From the NCBI GenBank assembly GCA_015501585.1, contig JADNRY010000174.1:1-64000 (forward strand): a stretch of 64,000 bases of DNA. Direction: 5' to 3'. Numbering within the stretch: the first letter of the stretch is position 1; every line of letters starts with the position of its first letter. Shown here in pieces: positions 16,141 through 27,706 of the stretch. A program made the position numbers and the translations under genes. Below the pieces are notes generated by a model. It searched no databases, was not told where the DNA came from, and saw only the letters and a program-made list of their open reading frames with translations. This DNA is from Rhodocollybia butyracea (Eukaryota; Basidiomycota; Agaricomycetes; Agaricales; Omphalotaceae).

Positions 16141-17909
16141 CCTTTCTGGAACTCGATATCGCGCTGACCATTGATGAAATCCCTTTCGTATTCTGTAGGC
16201 GGAGGAGCCCAGGAATTGTCCCAGGTGACAGGGTACCCTGTATCAAACTTTGTATCAGCCCATGGCCAAAAACCTTCGCGCAGTCCAGTCATCACGGAAT
16301 GAACAAAGGGCTGATTTGGGTGACGAGAGAGTAGCGACTCGAATCTATCGACATTGATAACTTGCGGAACTCGAAATAAATCTGGATTTTCTGCTATCGT
16401 CTTTATGACAACTTCATTCTCAAACTCGTGTGGAGGAACCCTTGGAAGAGGATCATCAATCTCCGTGAACCAGACAGTTCGACTCGCTGATGCTAATGAA
16501 CCTTTCCTCCAGCCCATACCACGCATGAATTTTGGTAGAAAGCTTTGTTGGTCAACATCACACTCTGCTAGTATTTCTTCATCCTCATCTGCTGCTAACA
16601 CACCTCTTGAGTAGGCTGCCGCTCCGAAACCCGACAACACTGAACCTATTGGAGCCTTTGCACCATTAATCGCACCAGCCGGCAACCTCATCCTAGCAGC
16701 AAGCTCAGGCTGAGCCACTGGTGCGCTTTGGGCACTTTGGTCCAAGGTGATCAGTGGATTGGCAGTAGATGCAGACATGTCGGTATGAGCAATCAACACG
16801 AGAGCACTGTCGGAAATTGAAGTTTTTGCACACATCATTTTGCTTCTTCTTATGCTTTCCATTCCCAACACTAGAACTACCACTTGGATGGGAAAGGACG
16901 TAGACCCCAGATGGGGAGAGGTGAGCTTCTTTGATATGACTGAACTTTTCAATTTCATGGAGGAGGATATCCCATCGTCCTCCAACATAGATCCGGACAG
17001 CTCGGTCATAATTGATGACAAATTCGTGAGTGGACTCATGTCTGGCTTCGAAGAGGTCATTGATATGTTTCCAGTACCTTTCAAGCTCAAGCTCTTGACC
17101 ACGGGAAAGCGAACTTGACAGCCTGTTCATAGACGCGCCATGCACTATTCCACTGGGTAGCTTTTTTGATTTTGGAGATGACTTTGGGTTTCTGGAATTC
17201 AAGGTGTGTATCACCGATAACGAGGAGATCTGATTCATCTGGTTCAATAGTGAATGAACTGCTGAAGATTTCATTGAATTCAACAAAGCCATCAAGAAGG
17301 ACATTCTTCCACTGGGATCGTGGAAGTGACGGTTTACCATAGGATGTGTGGAGGTTTCGTAGAGTCGCCTTGATGTCAACAGAATAAAGCTCGATTTGTT
17401 TACGGATTTTTTTTGTGCGCAGGCGTGACAGCAAAGGAGTCAAGGAAAACCTTGGTTTCATCGTTCCAACTGAATTTTGAAGGATCGACGCGCTTTTTCT
17501 TTGCAGGAGGTCGTTCTTCCCCTTCCTCATCACTACCTTCAGCAGGGCTTTGTCGCCTAGGACTGGGAGCAGTCTCGTTTGGCACAGATTGGTCTTGGTC
17601 ACCTGTTTGCCCGGTGTCTCGCGGTTCACCACCACCAGGCTGATTCCCAGTATCTGCAGTATTGCTTCTTGCTCTAGCAGCGGCGTTCTCTCTGTCATGA
17701 GCATCCAATTGTTCAACATAGGGTTGGATGATAGAGGCATGAGGAACAATGTTACGTCTGGCGCAGATCGTCGCAACAGATACGCTGAGACTTCCAATAG
17801 CCTCGATTTTGGTAAGGTTCCCTTCAGCAAACTGTTGGACAATTCGCTCAAGTGATTCGATGTCCTCGGTAGATATGGTTTGTCGTCCATTCGACTCGTC
17901 GGGCATCAC
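16113..17909 (-). pseudogene. Gag-like and N-terminal pol region, frameshifted
   Basis: The ATG at 17906 region opens an acidic, low-complexity N-terminus ending KKKRVDPSKFSWNDETKVF. The frame breaks at an 8-base A run (17407-17414), continues in a second frame (SQWKNVLLDGFVEFNEIF), breaks again near 17112 to give RYWKHINDLFEARHES and a zinc-finger pair (CKNFNFRQCSRVDCSYRH, then CIYCQSTDHLGPKC, a CX2CX4HX4C knuckle), and shifts again near 16740 before HPNQPFVHSVMTGLREGFWP, a block normally just before the RT. A fourth shift near 16135 leads into the RT. Four breaks mean the copy cannot encode its gag as it stands. Confidence 0.75.
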
Positions 17910-19055
17910 AAATGAGATATAGATGGAATTTGTATAAATTCAAAGGTGTTTTCCACTTGTAACCAACTAGCAAGACAGAGAGAAAAGTAAGCTGTGGCTC
18001 CTTCGTCTCAATTCATTCCGGGCTTCTAGGCTGCGACTTGGCTACTCTTGCGTCTGAAAACTTGCGAGGATGATTAGATTACTTATCTTTTTCGCTCGTG
18101 ATTAGTTAAAAATTTTGAGCGATATTTTTACAAGGTAACAACTGGACAATGATTGGGCAGGAACTGGACAAGAACGGCAGTTCGGTCATGTGATCTGCAT
18201 CTGCCAGCATCTGTCTTAAGATGACTTTCAGTATCATACAGGATAGGTATTCATGCAGCGCCAAATTGCGCGCCATTCATCACAACGAAACTCCGAACAT
18301 GGAGAAAAAGTGTATTTTAGAATCAGGCATAGTACAACTCTTATCAACTCGGAAATCACTCAAGATATAGAGCCGCAGACACGTCCCGCGCAATATTCTC
18401 ATTGCCAGCGAGACAAACTATCAATAGTGTCTGAAAGATCACGCAAATTCATACGCAGTCTTACTGTAAGCCCTTTTTGGTGAACGACCCGACAGACAGG
18501 TATTGAGGCGATGAAACCTGGTTTGATATATGATGCGAAGAATCTTCTTGGACTTGTGTCGGCTCCGCAAAAGAATGTTATAGCTATTCGAGAAGCATAC
18601 CGACCGACGTTATAGGTTTTCTCGTGTGGTGGCTGGCACTCCAATACATATGTGGTACCTGTAACTTTAAGTCTAGTACTGCACATCACATGACCGAACT
18701 GCCCATTCTTGCCCAGTTCCTGCCCAATCATTGTCCAGTGATTACCTTGTAAAAATATCGCTCGAAATTTTTAATTAATCACGAGCGAAAAAGATAACCA
18801 ATTTCATTGTCTTTTCGACGAAAAAGATAACAGATACGTGCGAAATTCTTATCGAAAAGATAATCAATTACAATAGATTTTTTCAGACGAAAATTATCAA
18901 AGATTTTACGGGCGAAATTCTATTTGTCTTTCAATTTATTTTTCGCACGAAAAAGAGAACCAATTTCAACCGAAATTCTTATCGAAAAAGGTAAATAATT
19001 ACAGCAATAATTTCGGAAAAAATTTCGCCCGTTATTATTTGACGCTGGCGTAGTG

Positions 19056-20457
19056 ATTAAGCAAGCGTCAAACGGCGTCTCACGTGCCATACAATGTGTA
19101 TGATTGTCTGATCACGGTCACTTTGTCTCTCGAAGACTCTTGACACTAACCAGTCAGGTATGGTTAGGATCACTCAGGCAGTTTCGACTGAAGATTCCGA
19201 ATTATATCTGGAATACACGTGGTCAAGCGGGTAAGTAGCTTCTGTAAAGTCCGACTGACCAAATGAGCATTCAAGATATCTCCACCACAAACACAATCGG
19301 CCCTCCACTCCGAAATCATGCCATACTTGACCATTTCGCTATTTTTGGACATCGCTCCAAAGATATATCACTGGCTCCTTTGTTATTATCTCCAAGATAT
19401 GAAACATTTCCTCACAGGGTCCGGCTTTGGAAGATGATTAATGGGGTGGCATCGATGATATCCCACTCGTCATATGCTGCTGTCAGCGAACATTGCGCTT
19501 GGCTTGTCCCCATACCTGATCGAGCACATATGGTATGGCAGAAAAAAGATTCTTATCGATGCTATGCAATATAGTATGAGCGTTCTGCTCGCGTATATTT
19601 TCTACGCATCTGGTCTGATTCTCTCAATTTTTGTACGCTACTCCGGCTTCCTAGTGTTCCTTGGTCAAGTCAAAGGGCCAGTCGGAGGAGTTTAGACAGT
19701 ACTGTACTGTCGTGACTATACCCGAGCTCAAACATTCATCGACATTGAGCACGACTGCAATTTTCTCTCTAACTAAACAGTACTTCATTTTGATTTCTGG
19801 AAACGCACGGTGTCACTTACAGCCTCGACCTATGAGAATCGGTTACCAGACGCGACAACACAATGCCGCGGTCGATTTAGCGGGTCCGGAAATTGTCCCT
19901 TGGTCAGGGAGGTAAGAAATCAAACAAGCAACTTTGACTAAGAGATTGCAGGATTACTTAGGACTGCTCGTGAGCCCTTCCGATCGAAGTTGTGCCGTTT
20001 CTTTGAAAATCAAGAGGTATTGAATTGCTGTTCTCGATTCCGTGTTTGTTGTGCTCCCTCAATCTTTCAGAGATCGTCAGATACCAAGTAAGAAACAAGG
20101 AAACTATCAGACTGCGTTATATTCATTAACGGTGCGTCGCGTTGCGCAATCACAAATCTGGTGATGTCTGAGTCATTCTTTCTATCTTGATGACGTCCGA
20201 TGGCTATTCAACTAGATACATGGATGAATGCAGAGTAGTATATGTTTTTCAATCGTCAGATTCTTTGAGCAAGGAGAGGCATAAGTAGCCGTTTAAAGAG
20301 AACATACTAATGGTCAACTTTGACATTTATTCGGTAGTTGGTGGCACTGTCAAACACGCAACGGGAGGATTCATGAAACTACATATTTGAGGAACTACGC
20401 CCAGGAAACTACCCATCCCAACATCAGATTTACTAGGGCTTGATATAAACAACTTTG
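19056..20457. other. Rest of the split duplicate, plus unassigned sequence
   Basis: Positions 19056-19135 continue the SDR 3' flank (compare 26834-26895: TCTCACGTG, TGTATGATTG, CACGGTCACTT). Positions 19210-19470 match 4360-4860. A plus-strand frame at 19474-19695 is hydrophobic (MSVLLAYIFYASGLILSIFV) and could be a remnant of a membrane protein, but has no recognised domain and no intron pattern I trust. From 19700 to 20457 I see nothing. Confidence 0.5.
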
Positions 20458-21772
20458 CTAGTATGCTTCCATGTCCAGCAGCTTAGGTTGTTCCCATACA
20501 TGCCCCTTCATAAAGTGATTCTCAAACTTCCCCATCATATTTGCCAATTTCAGACCTTTATCTGGTGGTAGTGGGAAAGGTATTGTCCCTAGAGCCTGAA
20601 ACCTGTCTGTCTGGAACAAGGCTGTCGGAATCTGGGCTCCCCGATTTGAGCCAAGTATTGGCTTTACGATGGCCAGGCCTATATCATATGAGGAATGCAA
20701 GGAAAATCGGGTTTAGGAGCGAGTACTCACATTCAGTGGTATAGAATCCCAAACACGGAGACACAGTTGTACAGCGTGGGTCCCCTCCCACGAGCTCGAA
20801 ATAACGCCATAGCAGGTCTGATTCAACATGCTCTGGGTCGTAAAAACCTTCGAAGGTTATGGGGAACTGCAGATGCAGAGCCTCATTGATCGCTTTGGTG
20901 AACATGCTGCGAGTTTCATCATGGAGTTTATTCTCGCCGGTCACTTTGTATACACCGTGGGCATCAATGAAGGTCACCGTGACGGGTTTCATAACGTAGT
21001 TTTTGCACTCATCCAAAAGGACCTTCCATTCCTTTTTCATCGCCTCTGTCTTTTGTCGGCCTGGCTGTCTTCCGGCTGATCAGCTCGATCAGGGTAGCTC
21101 TTAACGAGTTTAAAGTGGTCTTGGGCTGCCGGCCTGAACTAATGCCAACATATTTCTGCCCATACGGGGTGCGCGGTATCCTTAACCGTATCTAGCAAAG
21201 AACATGTGAGGAAAAGAAAACCAGACACGGACAGAGTACTCACAGGAATTGCCATTGGCTATCCACCCAAAACATGCCGTCTCGATACAGGGCTCCGATG
21301 AGTATAAAATAAATCCACTGCCGACCGTCCGGGTCCCGTGGGACATATAAACCTCTGTATATTGATATCGAGTTTACTGCTATATCCAAGGTATTAGTAA
21401 AGATCGCTTTGGTGAGGATTCCTCGCTTGTCCCCTATGAGTCTCCTTGTTGCACTGTCAATGAGGTTTTGGAACCTGTCTGATAATATGTGGGTATTAGA
21501 TATAATATGATTACCAGTAGCAAAAGTAAGAAAATAGACTACAAGCAGACACTTACGCGTTTTAGTTGTAAACCTTTTTGCGTCAATGAGGGTCACGATG
21601 ATTTCGGTATTTGTCTGGCAATAACTCAGATTACAATAGGAAAATGGGTTTATATTCAAACCACTTACATCCACATGATTGGCATTTTAGTGGCCAGTGA
21701 ATCCATTGGGAGAGGGCGCACGGCGGGCACGGAGCCCACCATGAGCATAAATAGAAGTAGAGCGTAGCGCAT
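20458..21772 (-). CDS. Secreted two-domain family protein, copy B (best preserved)
   Basis: Family unknown. Exon 1 (21772-21669) encodes a signal peptide (MRYALLLFMLMVGSVPAVRP). Exon 2 is 21614-21557; further introns lie at 21556-21469, about 21242-21185 and about 20735-20680. The mature part has two related domains: VTLIDAKRF...RGLYVPRDPDGRQWIYF and VTFIDAHGVYKV...FEGFYDPEH...LLWRYFELVGG, each ending in a glycine/aromatic block; domain 2 ends with CTTVSPCLGFYTT. A unique tail (GLAIVKPILGSNRGAQIPT...) runs to the TAG at 20458. A TATA-like CTTATAAAG lies about 90 bp upstream. One oddity: as I read it, exon 1 ends in phase 2 while exon 2 needs phase 0, so even this copy may be damaged or use another junction. 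Confidence 0.55.
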
Positions 21773-21856
21773 CTTTGAGTGTACAGATTGACCAGTAAGC
21801 TGTATTGAGCGGGGAACTGAACTGGCAGAACTACGGAACGTTTCATCCATGAGTTG

Positions 21857-21865
21857 CTTTATAAG
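21857..21865 (-). promoter_or_regulatory. TATA-like box of secreted-protein copy B
   Basis: Minus strand CTTATAAAG about 85 bp before the ATG. Copy A has CTTATAAAAG at about the same distance (4027-4036). Copy C has TCATAAAAA there. The conserved spacing, with the block CTGCCAGTTC between box and start, supports a promoter role. Confidence 0.5.
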
Positions 21866-22599
21866 AAGATAAGAACATTTGCACTGCATTGGTTTTCGTT
21901 GTGTTCGCCTTGCATAGGGTTGATGAGGGTTGATGCTCGGCCCCGTGCCCCGACGTCAGGTGTAGTACATCAGGACGTAGATCAGGACCTTGAAGTTGAA
22001 TATGCTGTGGTAACACAGGCTCTATTAGTTCGATAGGGTACAGCGAACTTGGTGGCCGTCTTTATGGGAGTCGTAGTGGCACAATTTTGAACTCATCCAG
22101 CAACGCCATTATTCGATTGTCTTACGAGAGCTGCGGACTTTCGAGCATCGTAAACGTCGCTGGGAGCGTTGTGGACATGGAGACTCTAGGCGAACTTCGG
22201 ACATGGCTCGAGATGTCAGGAGGAGAGCTTTTGCAGTTTTTGCGAGAACAGGAGTTTTCTAGCTAGCTAGCTGTCTTTTGCGAAAAGAATACTCGTTCAG
22301 AGGGATGATAGGTCTTTTCCAGTGACATTTGTTCCATAGCTAGCACCGTCAAATATGCAATGCGAGTATTCATAGCGCTACTATACATCCTAAAATTCCC
22401 AACCCAACATTAGATTTGCTTGGGCTATGATGTATAAAATGTATAAATACTTATTCTTCCAGGTCCAGCTCGGGTTGTTGTGCCATACATGCCCCTCATA
22501 AATCGATTCTCAAACTTCGCTGTCATTTCTTTACAGTTTATACCATATACCCCAAGAGTCTGAAACTCGCTGAAACTGCGACGGGCTTGGCTTTAAAAT

Positions 22600-23765
22600 G
22601 CCAGGCCTATATCATATGAGGAACGCAATAAAATCAGATCTAGGAGCGAGTATCACATTCAGTAGTATAGAATCCAAAACATAGAGACACAGTCGTACAG
22701 CGCGGGTCCCTCCAATGAGCTCAAAATAACGCCATAGCAGGTGCGGGTCCGATTCAACGTGCTCTGGGTCATAGTAATTTTGATAGGTTATTTGAAAATG
22801 GACTGTAGAGCGTCGTTGATTGCATTGGTGAACATGTGCTGGGTTTCATCAAGAAGTCTTTCGAGCCAGGTAACTTGGGTGCGCCGTTGTGACCAATGAA
22901 GGTCACGGTGGGTGCCATAAAAGTAAGCTTTAAACTCATCAAAAAGGACCCTCCATTCTCTTTTCGTTGCCTCTATTCTTTTGTCGGCCTGAAGATCTTC
23001 CTGAAGTTGATCAGGGCGGAGAGGGTGGCTCATAACGAGTGTTAAAGCGGCCATGGGCTGGCTCGCCTGAGCTGATGCCAATATACACCTGGCCATACTC
23101 GTTGATTTTGCCCCCGTCAGCTTTGACTAGAAAAGAATACGTGAGGATTCCGGGATGCAAAGAAAACCAGATCCGGGAGCGAAGTCACTCACATGTATAA
23201 CCCAATGCTTTCCACCCAAAACATGGACCACAGCCGTTCCATCCGGTGAGTGTGAAATAAATCCAACGCCGACCTTCCGGGTCCCGTGGTGCATATAAAC
23301 CTTTATATTTCGGGGTCGCTTTAATTCTCAGGGCTCGAGTTATAATACTTTTGGTGAGGGATTTTCGTTTTGGAGTATGATTGCGTGTGTTTCCCTCAGT
23401 CAGCGACGGTTTTGGGACCTGTCTGATAATATGTGCACAGTGCCAGGTATTAGTATGATTACCAGTAGGAAAATAGGCTTTAAATTGGACGAATACAAGC
23501 AAACACTTACGCGTTCCAACTGTAAACCTGTTTTGCCGTCAACGAGGGTCACGATGATTTCGGGTTTAGTCTGGCAATTTGCAGGTATCAGCGATAATAT
23601 GACTCAGATTACCAGTAGCAACGAAAGGAAAACAGGTTTTATATTAGCACGAGCAAATACTCACATGCACTAACGACGATGACCCATCCAGTGTATTCAT
23701 CGGAAAAGGGCACACAGCAAGTATGGAGCTTGCTACAAGCGTAAATAGAAGCAGATCAGAGCGCA
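22600..23765 (-). pseudogene. Secreted two-domain family protein, copy C, decayed
   Basis: The ATG at 23765 gives a signal peptide (MRSDLLLFTLVASSILAVC) and an intron with gtgagt border at the same place as in copy A. Next come VTLVDGKTGLQLER and, after another intron, GLYAPRDPEGRRWIYF and GWNGCGPCFGWKA. The second domain is broken: the expected VTFI block is out of frame after KAYF (about 22920) and a stop occurs at about 22788 after NAINDALQSIF. The downstream exon positions (22600-22780) are still alignable with copy B. It is the same orientation as copies A and B, about 0.8 kb upstream of copy B. Confidence 0.65.
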
Positions 23766-24640
23766 TTTTTGAGGGTTGTGCAGATTGACCAGCAAGCTGT
23801 ATTGAGTGGGGAACTGATCTGGCAGAACTACTGGAACTTTCCTTCGAGTTGGTTTTTATGAGAACGCTTGCACTGCATATTTATGACGACATGCTCGACT
23901 GTTCGGGTGTTTCGCTGTGTTTGATGCTCGACCCCCCAACAGCCCCCGACATCACACGTTGGCATCAAAACAGCTCAGGATCCTTGAAATTGGATAGAAT
24001 GTAGTAATAGGCTTGATACGGTACGACGAAGTTGGTGGTCATCTTTATGAGAGCTGTGAACGTCTTTCTGAGCGTCGTGGATCTCTCTAGGAGCGTTGTG
24101 GACAGCTTTGAGAGAACTGTAGCTGTCTCTAGGGGAGTTTCGGACATCTCTAGAGCCATAGACGTCTTTGTAGGCGTTACGGGAGTCTTTGCGCTGAGGC
24201 ATGTCGGACGCGTTTATATTTGAGGAGGATATGGTGGCTCGAGTTCAAGATATGTTTTAGCGAGAAAAGAGCGATTGACCGACGCGTCATTTCTATTTCA
24301 GCGACTTCGTAGAAAAAATGTAAATTCCTAGAGTAATGATTCATTATTTTACTTTCCATTATATCAGTTCAAAATATTTGCTATAGCCAGAGACGTCCGC
24401 TTGAATAGTATCGTTTGACTCAGCTTCCAGAGCGCCAATGCCTGTTGAACCTCCTGAGCTGCACACTGCGCAACGAAAAATCTGGAAAAACTCACTTCAT
24501 CCAAAATCAGTGTTGACATTTCGTTAAACGTCGAGCCGTCCTAGCAACGTTTCGACCTTTTACCATGAATGTTGAACTAAGCATGTGTCACAAACAACTG
24601 CTGTGAGCTCGTGAGGCCTGAGGCCTGAGGGCTTGTGATG
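23766..24640. other. Upstream flank of copy C with short internal repeats
   Basis: The stretch 24030-24200 consists of degenerate units of about 27 bp on the theme of AGAGCTGTGAACGTCTTTCTGAG / CTAGGAGCGTTGTGGACAG / GGGAGTTTCGGACATCTC. Related text lies upstream of copies A (4180-4280) and B (22030-22250). The remainder is intergenic; frames here on both strands reflect the repeat, not a gene. Confidence 0.5.
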
Positions 24641-24743
24641 TCAGGAGAACTTTTTCAGTTTCGAGAGCCGCTTGTGCATCACGGGCCAACGCGCCAGTCC
24701 TCACAGCCACCAAGAGTCAAAGCTGAAAATATCTACAACAACA

Positions 24744-24760
24744 TGACGTCAGTATATAGC
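24744..24760 (+). promoter_or_regulatory. CRE-type palindrome next to a TATA box, SDR promoter
   Basis: TGACGTCA (24744-24751) is a perfect bZIP/CREB-type site, followed at once by GTATATAG. It stands about 130 bp before the SDR ATG. In the decayed duplicate the site reads TGACGTCG (11527-11534) and the TATA has become GTATTAG. Confidence 0.5.
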
Positions 24761-24878
24761 AGCATGCCAACGGTTTGGCGTCAGCAAGATCGTCAGCCAG
24801 ATCGTCAGCTTGCGTCAGAGCTTGCATCAGATACGTACGTCCTTAAGGCCTTAAGTTCTTAAGAACGAGCAGTCACCA

Positions 24879-25887
24879 ATGCGATCGTTCTTAAGATTTT
24901 CCCGTTTTCTATCTTTCCGAAAAATGTCAACTCATGCAGGCACCGCCAACACCAAATTTACCGTCCAAAAACTTTTTGACGTCTCCAACTGGACATGCGT
25001 CGTTACCGGAGGTGGGACTGGAATCGGGTTAATGATTGCTCAGGCGTTCGCCAACAACGGAGCTCGAGTCTACATCACCTCACGCCGTAAATCGGTCCTC
25101 GACAACGCGGTCGATACATGGGGCAACTCTCTTGCACACCCCAAAGGCCAGCTGATTGCCGTCGAGTGCGATATCACCTCCAAAGAATCCATCCAGAGCC
25201 TCGTGAAGGAGCTGAAGGATAACAGAGGAGAGAAGAACATCGATGTGTTGGTGAATAACGCCGGGGTAAGTCTAGAAAATAGCGAAGTTGAGAAGGGAGA
25301 TGAGAGTGCGGAAGAGCTGAGTAAGGAGTTGTTCAGCGAAAATTTCGAAAAGTGGGAGGAAGTTTATCGCACGAATGTCATCGGACATTTTTTCACGACA
25401 GCAGCCTTTATCCCTTTACTCGCAGCCACATCATCCGTTCATCAAGGTCGCACGGCTGCGATCATCAATACTTCCTCCATGTCGGGCATCACCCGTACAT
25501 CCCAACACCACTTTGAATACAACGTCTCTAAAGGTGCTGCTATCCACCTTACTACGTTGCTCTCCCAAGAACTTCGTCGCAAGAAAACCAATATTCGTGT
25601 CAACTCGATTGCGCCAGGGATTTTCCCGAGTGAGATGACGACGAAAGAGGAGAGTGACGAGATGAACAAGTCAACTATCCCTACTGGCGAAGATTATGGT
25701 GAACACAAAGGTATTCCAGCGGGAAGACCCGGGTCGGATGAGGATATGGCTCAAGCCGCATTGTTGCTGGCATGTAATCAGTATGCCTATGGACAGGTGA
25801 GTCTTGAGCCTTTTGAAGGGTCAACTGGTACTTACATAGTCCTAGACAATTACGATCGACGGAGGGTATCTTCTTTATCACCCTTGA
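24879..25887 (+). CDS. Short-chain dehydrogenase/reductase (SDR)
   Basis: NAD(P)-dependent oxidoreductase of the classical SDR type, close in style to RhlG-like 3-oxoacyl reductases; the substrate is unknown. Two exons, 24879-25796 and 25846-25887, with a 49-nt intron (GTGAGT...CCTAG), give 319 residues. Motifs: cofactor-binding TGGGTGIG (about residue 44), DIT after the third strand, NNAG, catalytic serine in INTSSMSG, YNVSKGA with the catalytic Tyr and Lys, and IDGGYLLYHP at the C-terminus as usual for SDRs. The first ATG adds an arginine-rich leader (MRSFLRFSRFLSFRK) that could be a mitochondrial presequence; a second ATG at 24924 would give a cytosolic form. All key residues are present, in contrast to the copy at 11.5 kb. 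Confidence 0.9.
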
Positions 25888-27680
25888 GCGCTGTAGAACG
25901 ACGATACATAGCGTGCATTCGGCATGGCAATAAAACTGTATATTAGCGGTCTTTAAATACTATACTCGTAACTCAGTTCCTACATAAGGATCTCCGGCGA
26001 CACAATCGTCTGTCAGAAAGTCAAATGTTTAGCAGTCAATCACATCATGCAATCCAAGCTACTCACGCGTTGTTATTGTTCAAACCCACGGAATTGAAGG
26101 TGTACGTCCACGACTCTTGTATCAATGACACCTAGTATTAACATTACTGCCGACATACGAGTACCCTTATCATCGGTCTCCGTCACTTGGTATTTCGGCT
26201 TCGAAGTGGGCCTTGATCAATAAAACTGGAGAAACCATTAATCGTTGAGAAAAGGAACAACAGAGCCAAGATCGGATAGATGCATCGCTGTAGACTTGGG
26301 TAAAGGATGTTGTTGTTCAACCGGCAGTAGTGAAATCGTGAAGATAATCGCTAATTGTTGGACTCCCGAGACTGAAAGACTCTTTGTGTGCAAACAGACG
26401 TGGATAAGGGCGAGAAAGCGGCTAATTATCGTGAGATGCCTCGAAATCGCTATAGCCCAAGGTAAAAACATTGGCAGGAGTCATCAGAGTAAAAGACGCA
26501 CTATAAGCAGCACAAATTCCCCTCAAAACGAATTGATATCCTGCGACCAATAATCATCCTGCCAGTAATGTTAACCGGGATGCAGCACTCGATCTCCTGC
26601 GCTCAGCGTGGAAGTCCACCCGTTCGAAGCACAGATATCAGAGCAACGAGCGCGTCGAAAGGTTCTCGTTATCGAGGCAGTATATAATTGGAAAAATCTG
26701 AAAAAACCTTGTCAGAGAGACCGTGGATCCAAAACAAATGTACACACCTAGTCCTATGTCAAACTTTCATGTCTTTCCTCCACCGTTGGTCATATTGCGT
26801 TCTTGTTGAATCAATTTGAGTAACAGCGTTTAAACAGCGATGAGCGTCGAAACAGTGTCTCACGTGTATGATTGCTCACTACCACGGTCACTTGGTTCTC
26901 TTTCTATAGAACTTAGTATACTTACTTATATCGATCGCCATTTCTCAGTGAATGAGGACCTAAAGTGGCATCTACAGGGTATTACTTCAGGTATTACTTG
27001 GGATATTAGCAAACAGTGGCGAATCGCAACTGTTCGAAGTAAAATAATGATACTCTAGCTCAAAATAAGTGAATACACAAAAACAACAACACCAACAAGT
27101 ACAGTAAGATCTTGTTAGTACAGGGGACCACAGCTGGAGCGCTGACGTCTCGGAAAAATAAGTAATTATTGCGGATTAGTCTTCAAGTGCTTGGTAGGCA
27201 TTATGTAAAGTGGGTCTTTGTCACAATCCAGCAGCTTTGACCGTTACGCCAAAACGGCACTATAAACACAAACTATGTGTTCAGCCTCTGGATTGTATAT
27301 ATACGCACATCTTGGCGGTTCAAGTGTGGTAAGCCACGGCAGGCTTACACATTATTTGAGTCATCCAACGGAAACTCACTCAACAACAGCAGATCCAATG
27401 TGGCGTTCTAGGCTTATATGACGTGCTAACGGGCAGGTTTTGATCGTGCCAATTGCCGATGACTACAAGATGAATCTCCTGGTAGGGAAGAGATGACTCC
27501 TATCATACCGCGCAGTGCAAGCCAGCTTACTTAGAGAGTGTTAGATTAAGTACTATTGCTGCCTATATTAAGTGTATGGAATTGTGGGACTACCACATGC
27601 AGCACCCCAACTATAGTCAGGCTATAGCCTTAGCCCGGGGTGCCAAACGTTTGAGTTGTTCGTCAATGATAAATTGGTTT
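25888..27680. other. Intergenic, 3' flank of the SDR gene
   Basis: Positions 26320-26900 are the parent or sister of the flank seen at 12340-12836 and 19056-19135. I find no gene in 25888-27680. Confidence 0.5.
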
Positions 27681-27706
27681 ATAGCTGTGGCTGTTGGCTG
27701 TAGCGC

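Larger units (their letters stand above)
13093..18080 (-). mobile_element. DIRS-like tyrosine-recombinase retrotransposon
   Basis: On the minus strand the order is gag-like frames, reverse transcriptase/RNase H, then tyrosine recombinase. The element interrupts the left arm of the CACTA element between GATAATGAAATT and ACTTATCTTTTT; no clear target duplication is seen, as expected for recombinase integration. The left end (13093-13146, AGTCGCAGCCTAGAAGGCCC) recurs inverted at about 18006-18040. An internal block, 13550-13643, is the reverse complement of the right end (18041-18080) joined to a copy of the left end, the layout of a DIRS internal complementary region. A further direct repeat (ACTTGTAACCAACTAGCAA) is at about 13216 and 17955. 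Family placement between DIRS, PAT and Ngaro is open; I saw no methyltransferase. Confidence 0.85.
12837..19055. mobile_element. Foldback CACTA-type element carrying a nested retrotransposon
   Basis: Outer ends CACTACGCCAGCGTCAAATA (12837) and its reverse complement (ending 19055) are flanked by ATT at 12834-12836 and 19056-19058. CACTA termini and a 3-bp duplication identify the superfamily. The arms are about 371 bp each: 12837-13092 plus 18081-18195 on the left, 18685-19055 on the right. They are AT-rich with repeated TTTCG-type motifs. Without the inner retrotransposon the element is about 1.2 kb and has no transposase frame, so it is non-autonomous. Paralogous flank resumes on the right side, confirming the insertion. 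Confidence 0.9.

Noticed and set aside
19474..19695. A transporter fragment
   Set aside because: Hydrophobic, but no family motif; listed only as a possible remnant.
24030..24223. A 63-residue valine-rich frame upstream of copy C
   Set aside because: It arises from degenerate 27-bp repeats that are open on both strands; no start context or conservation beyond the repeat.
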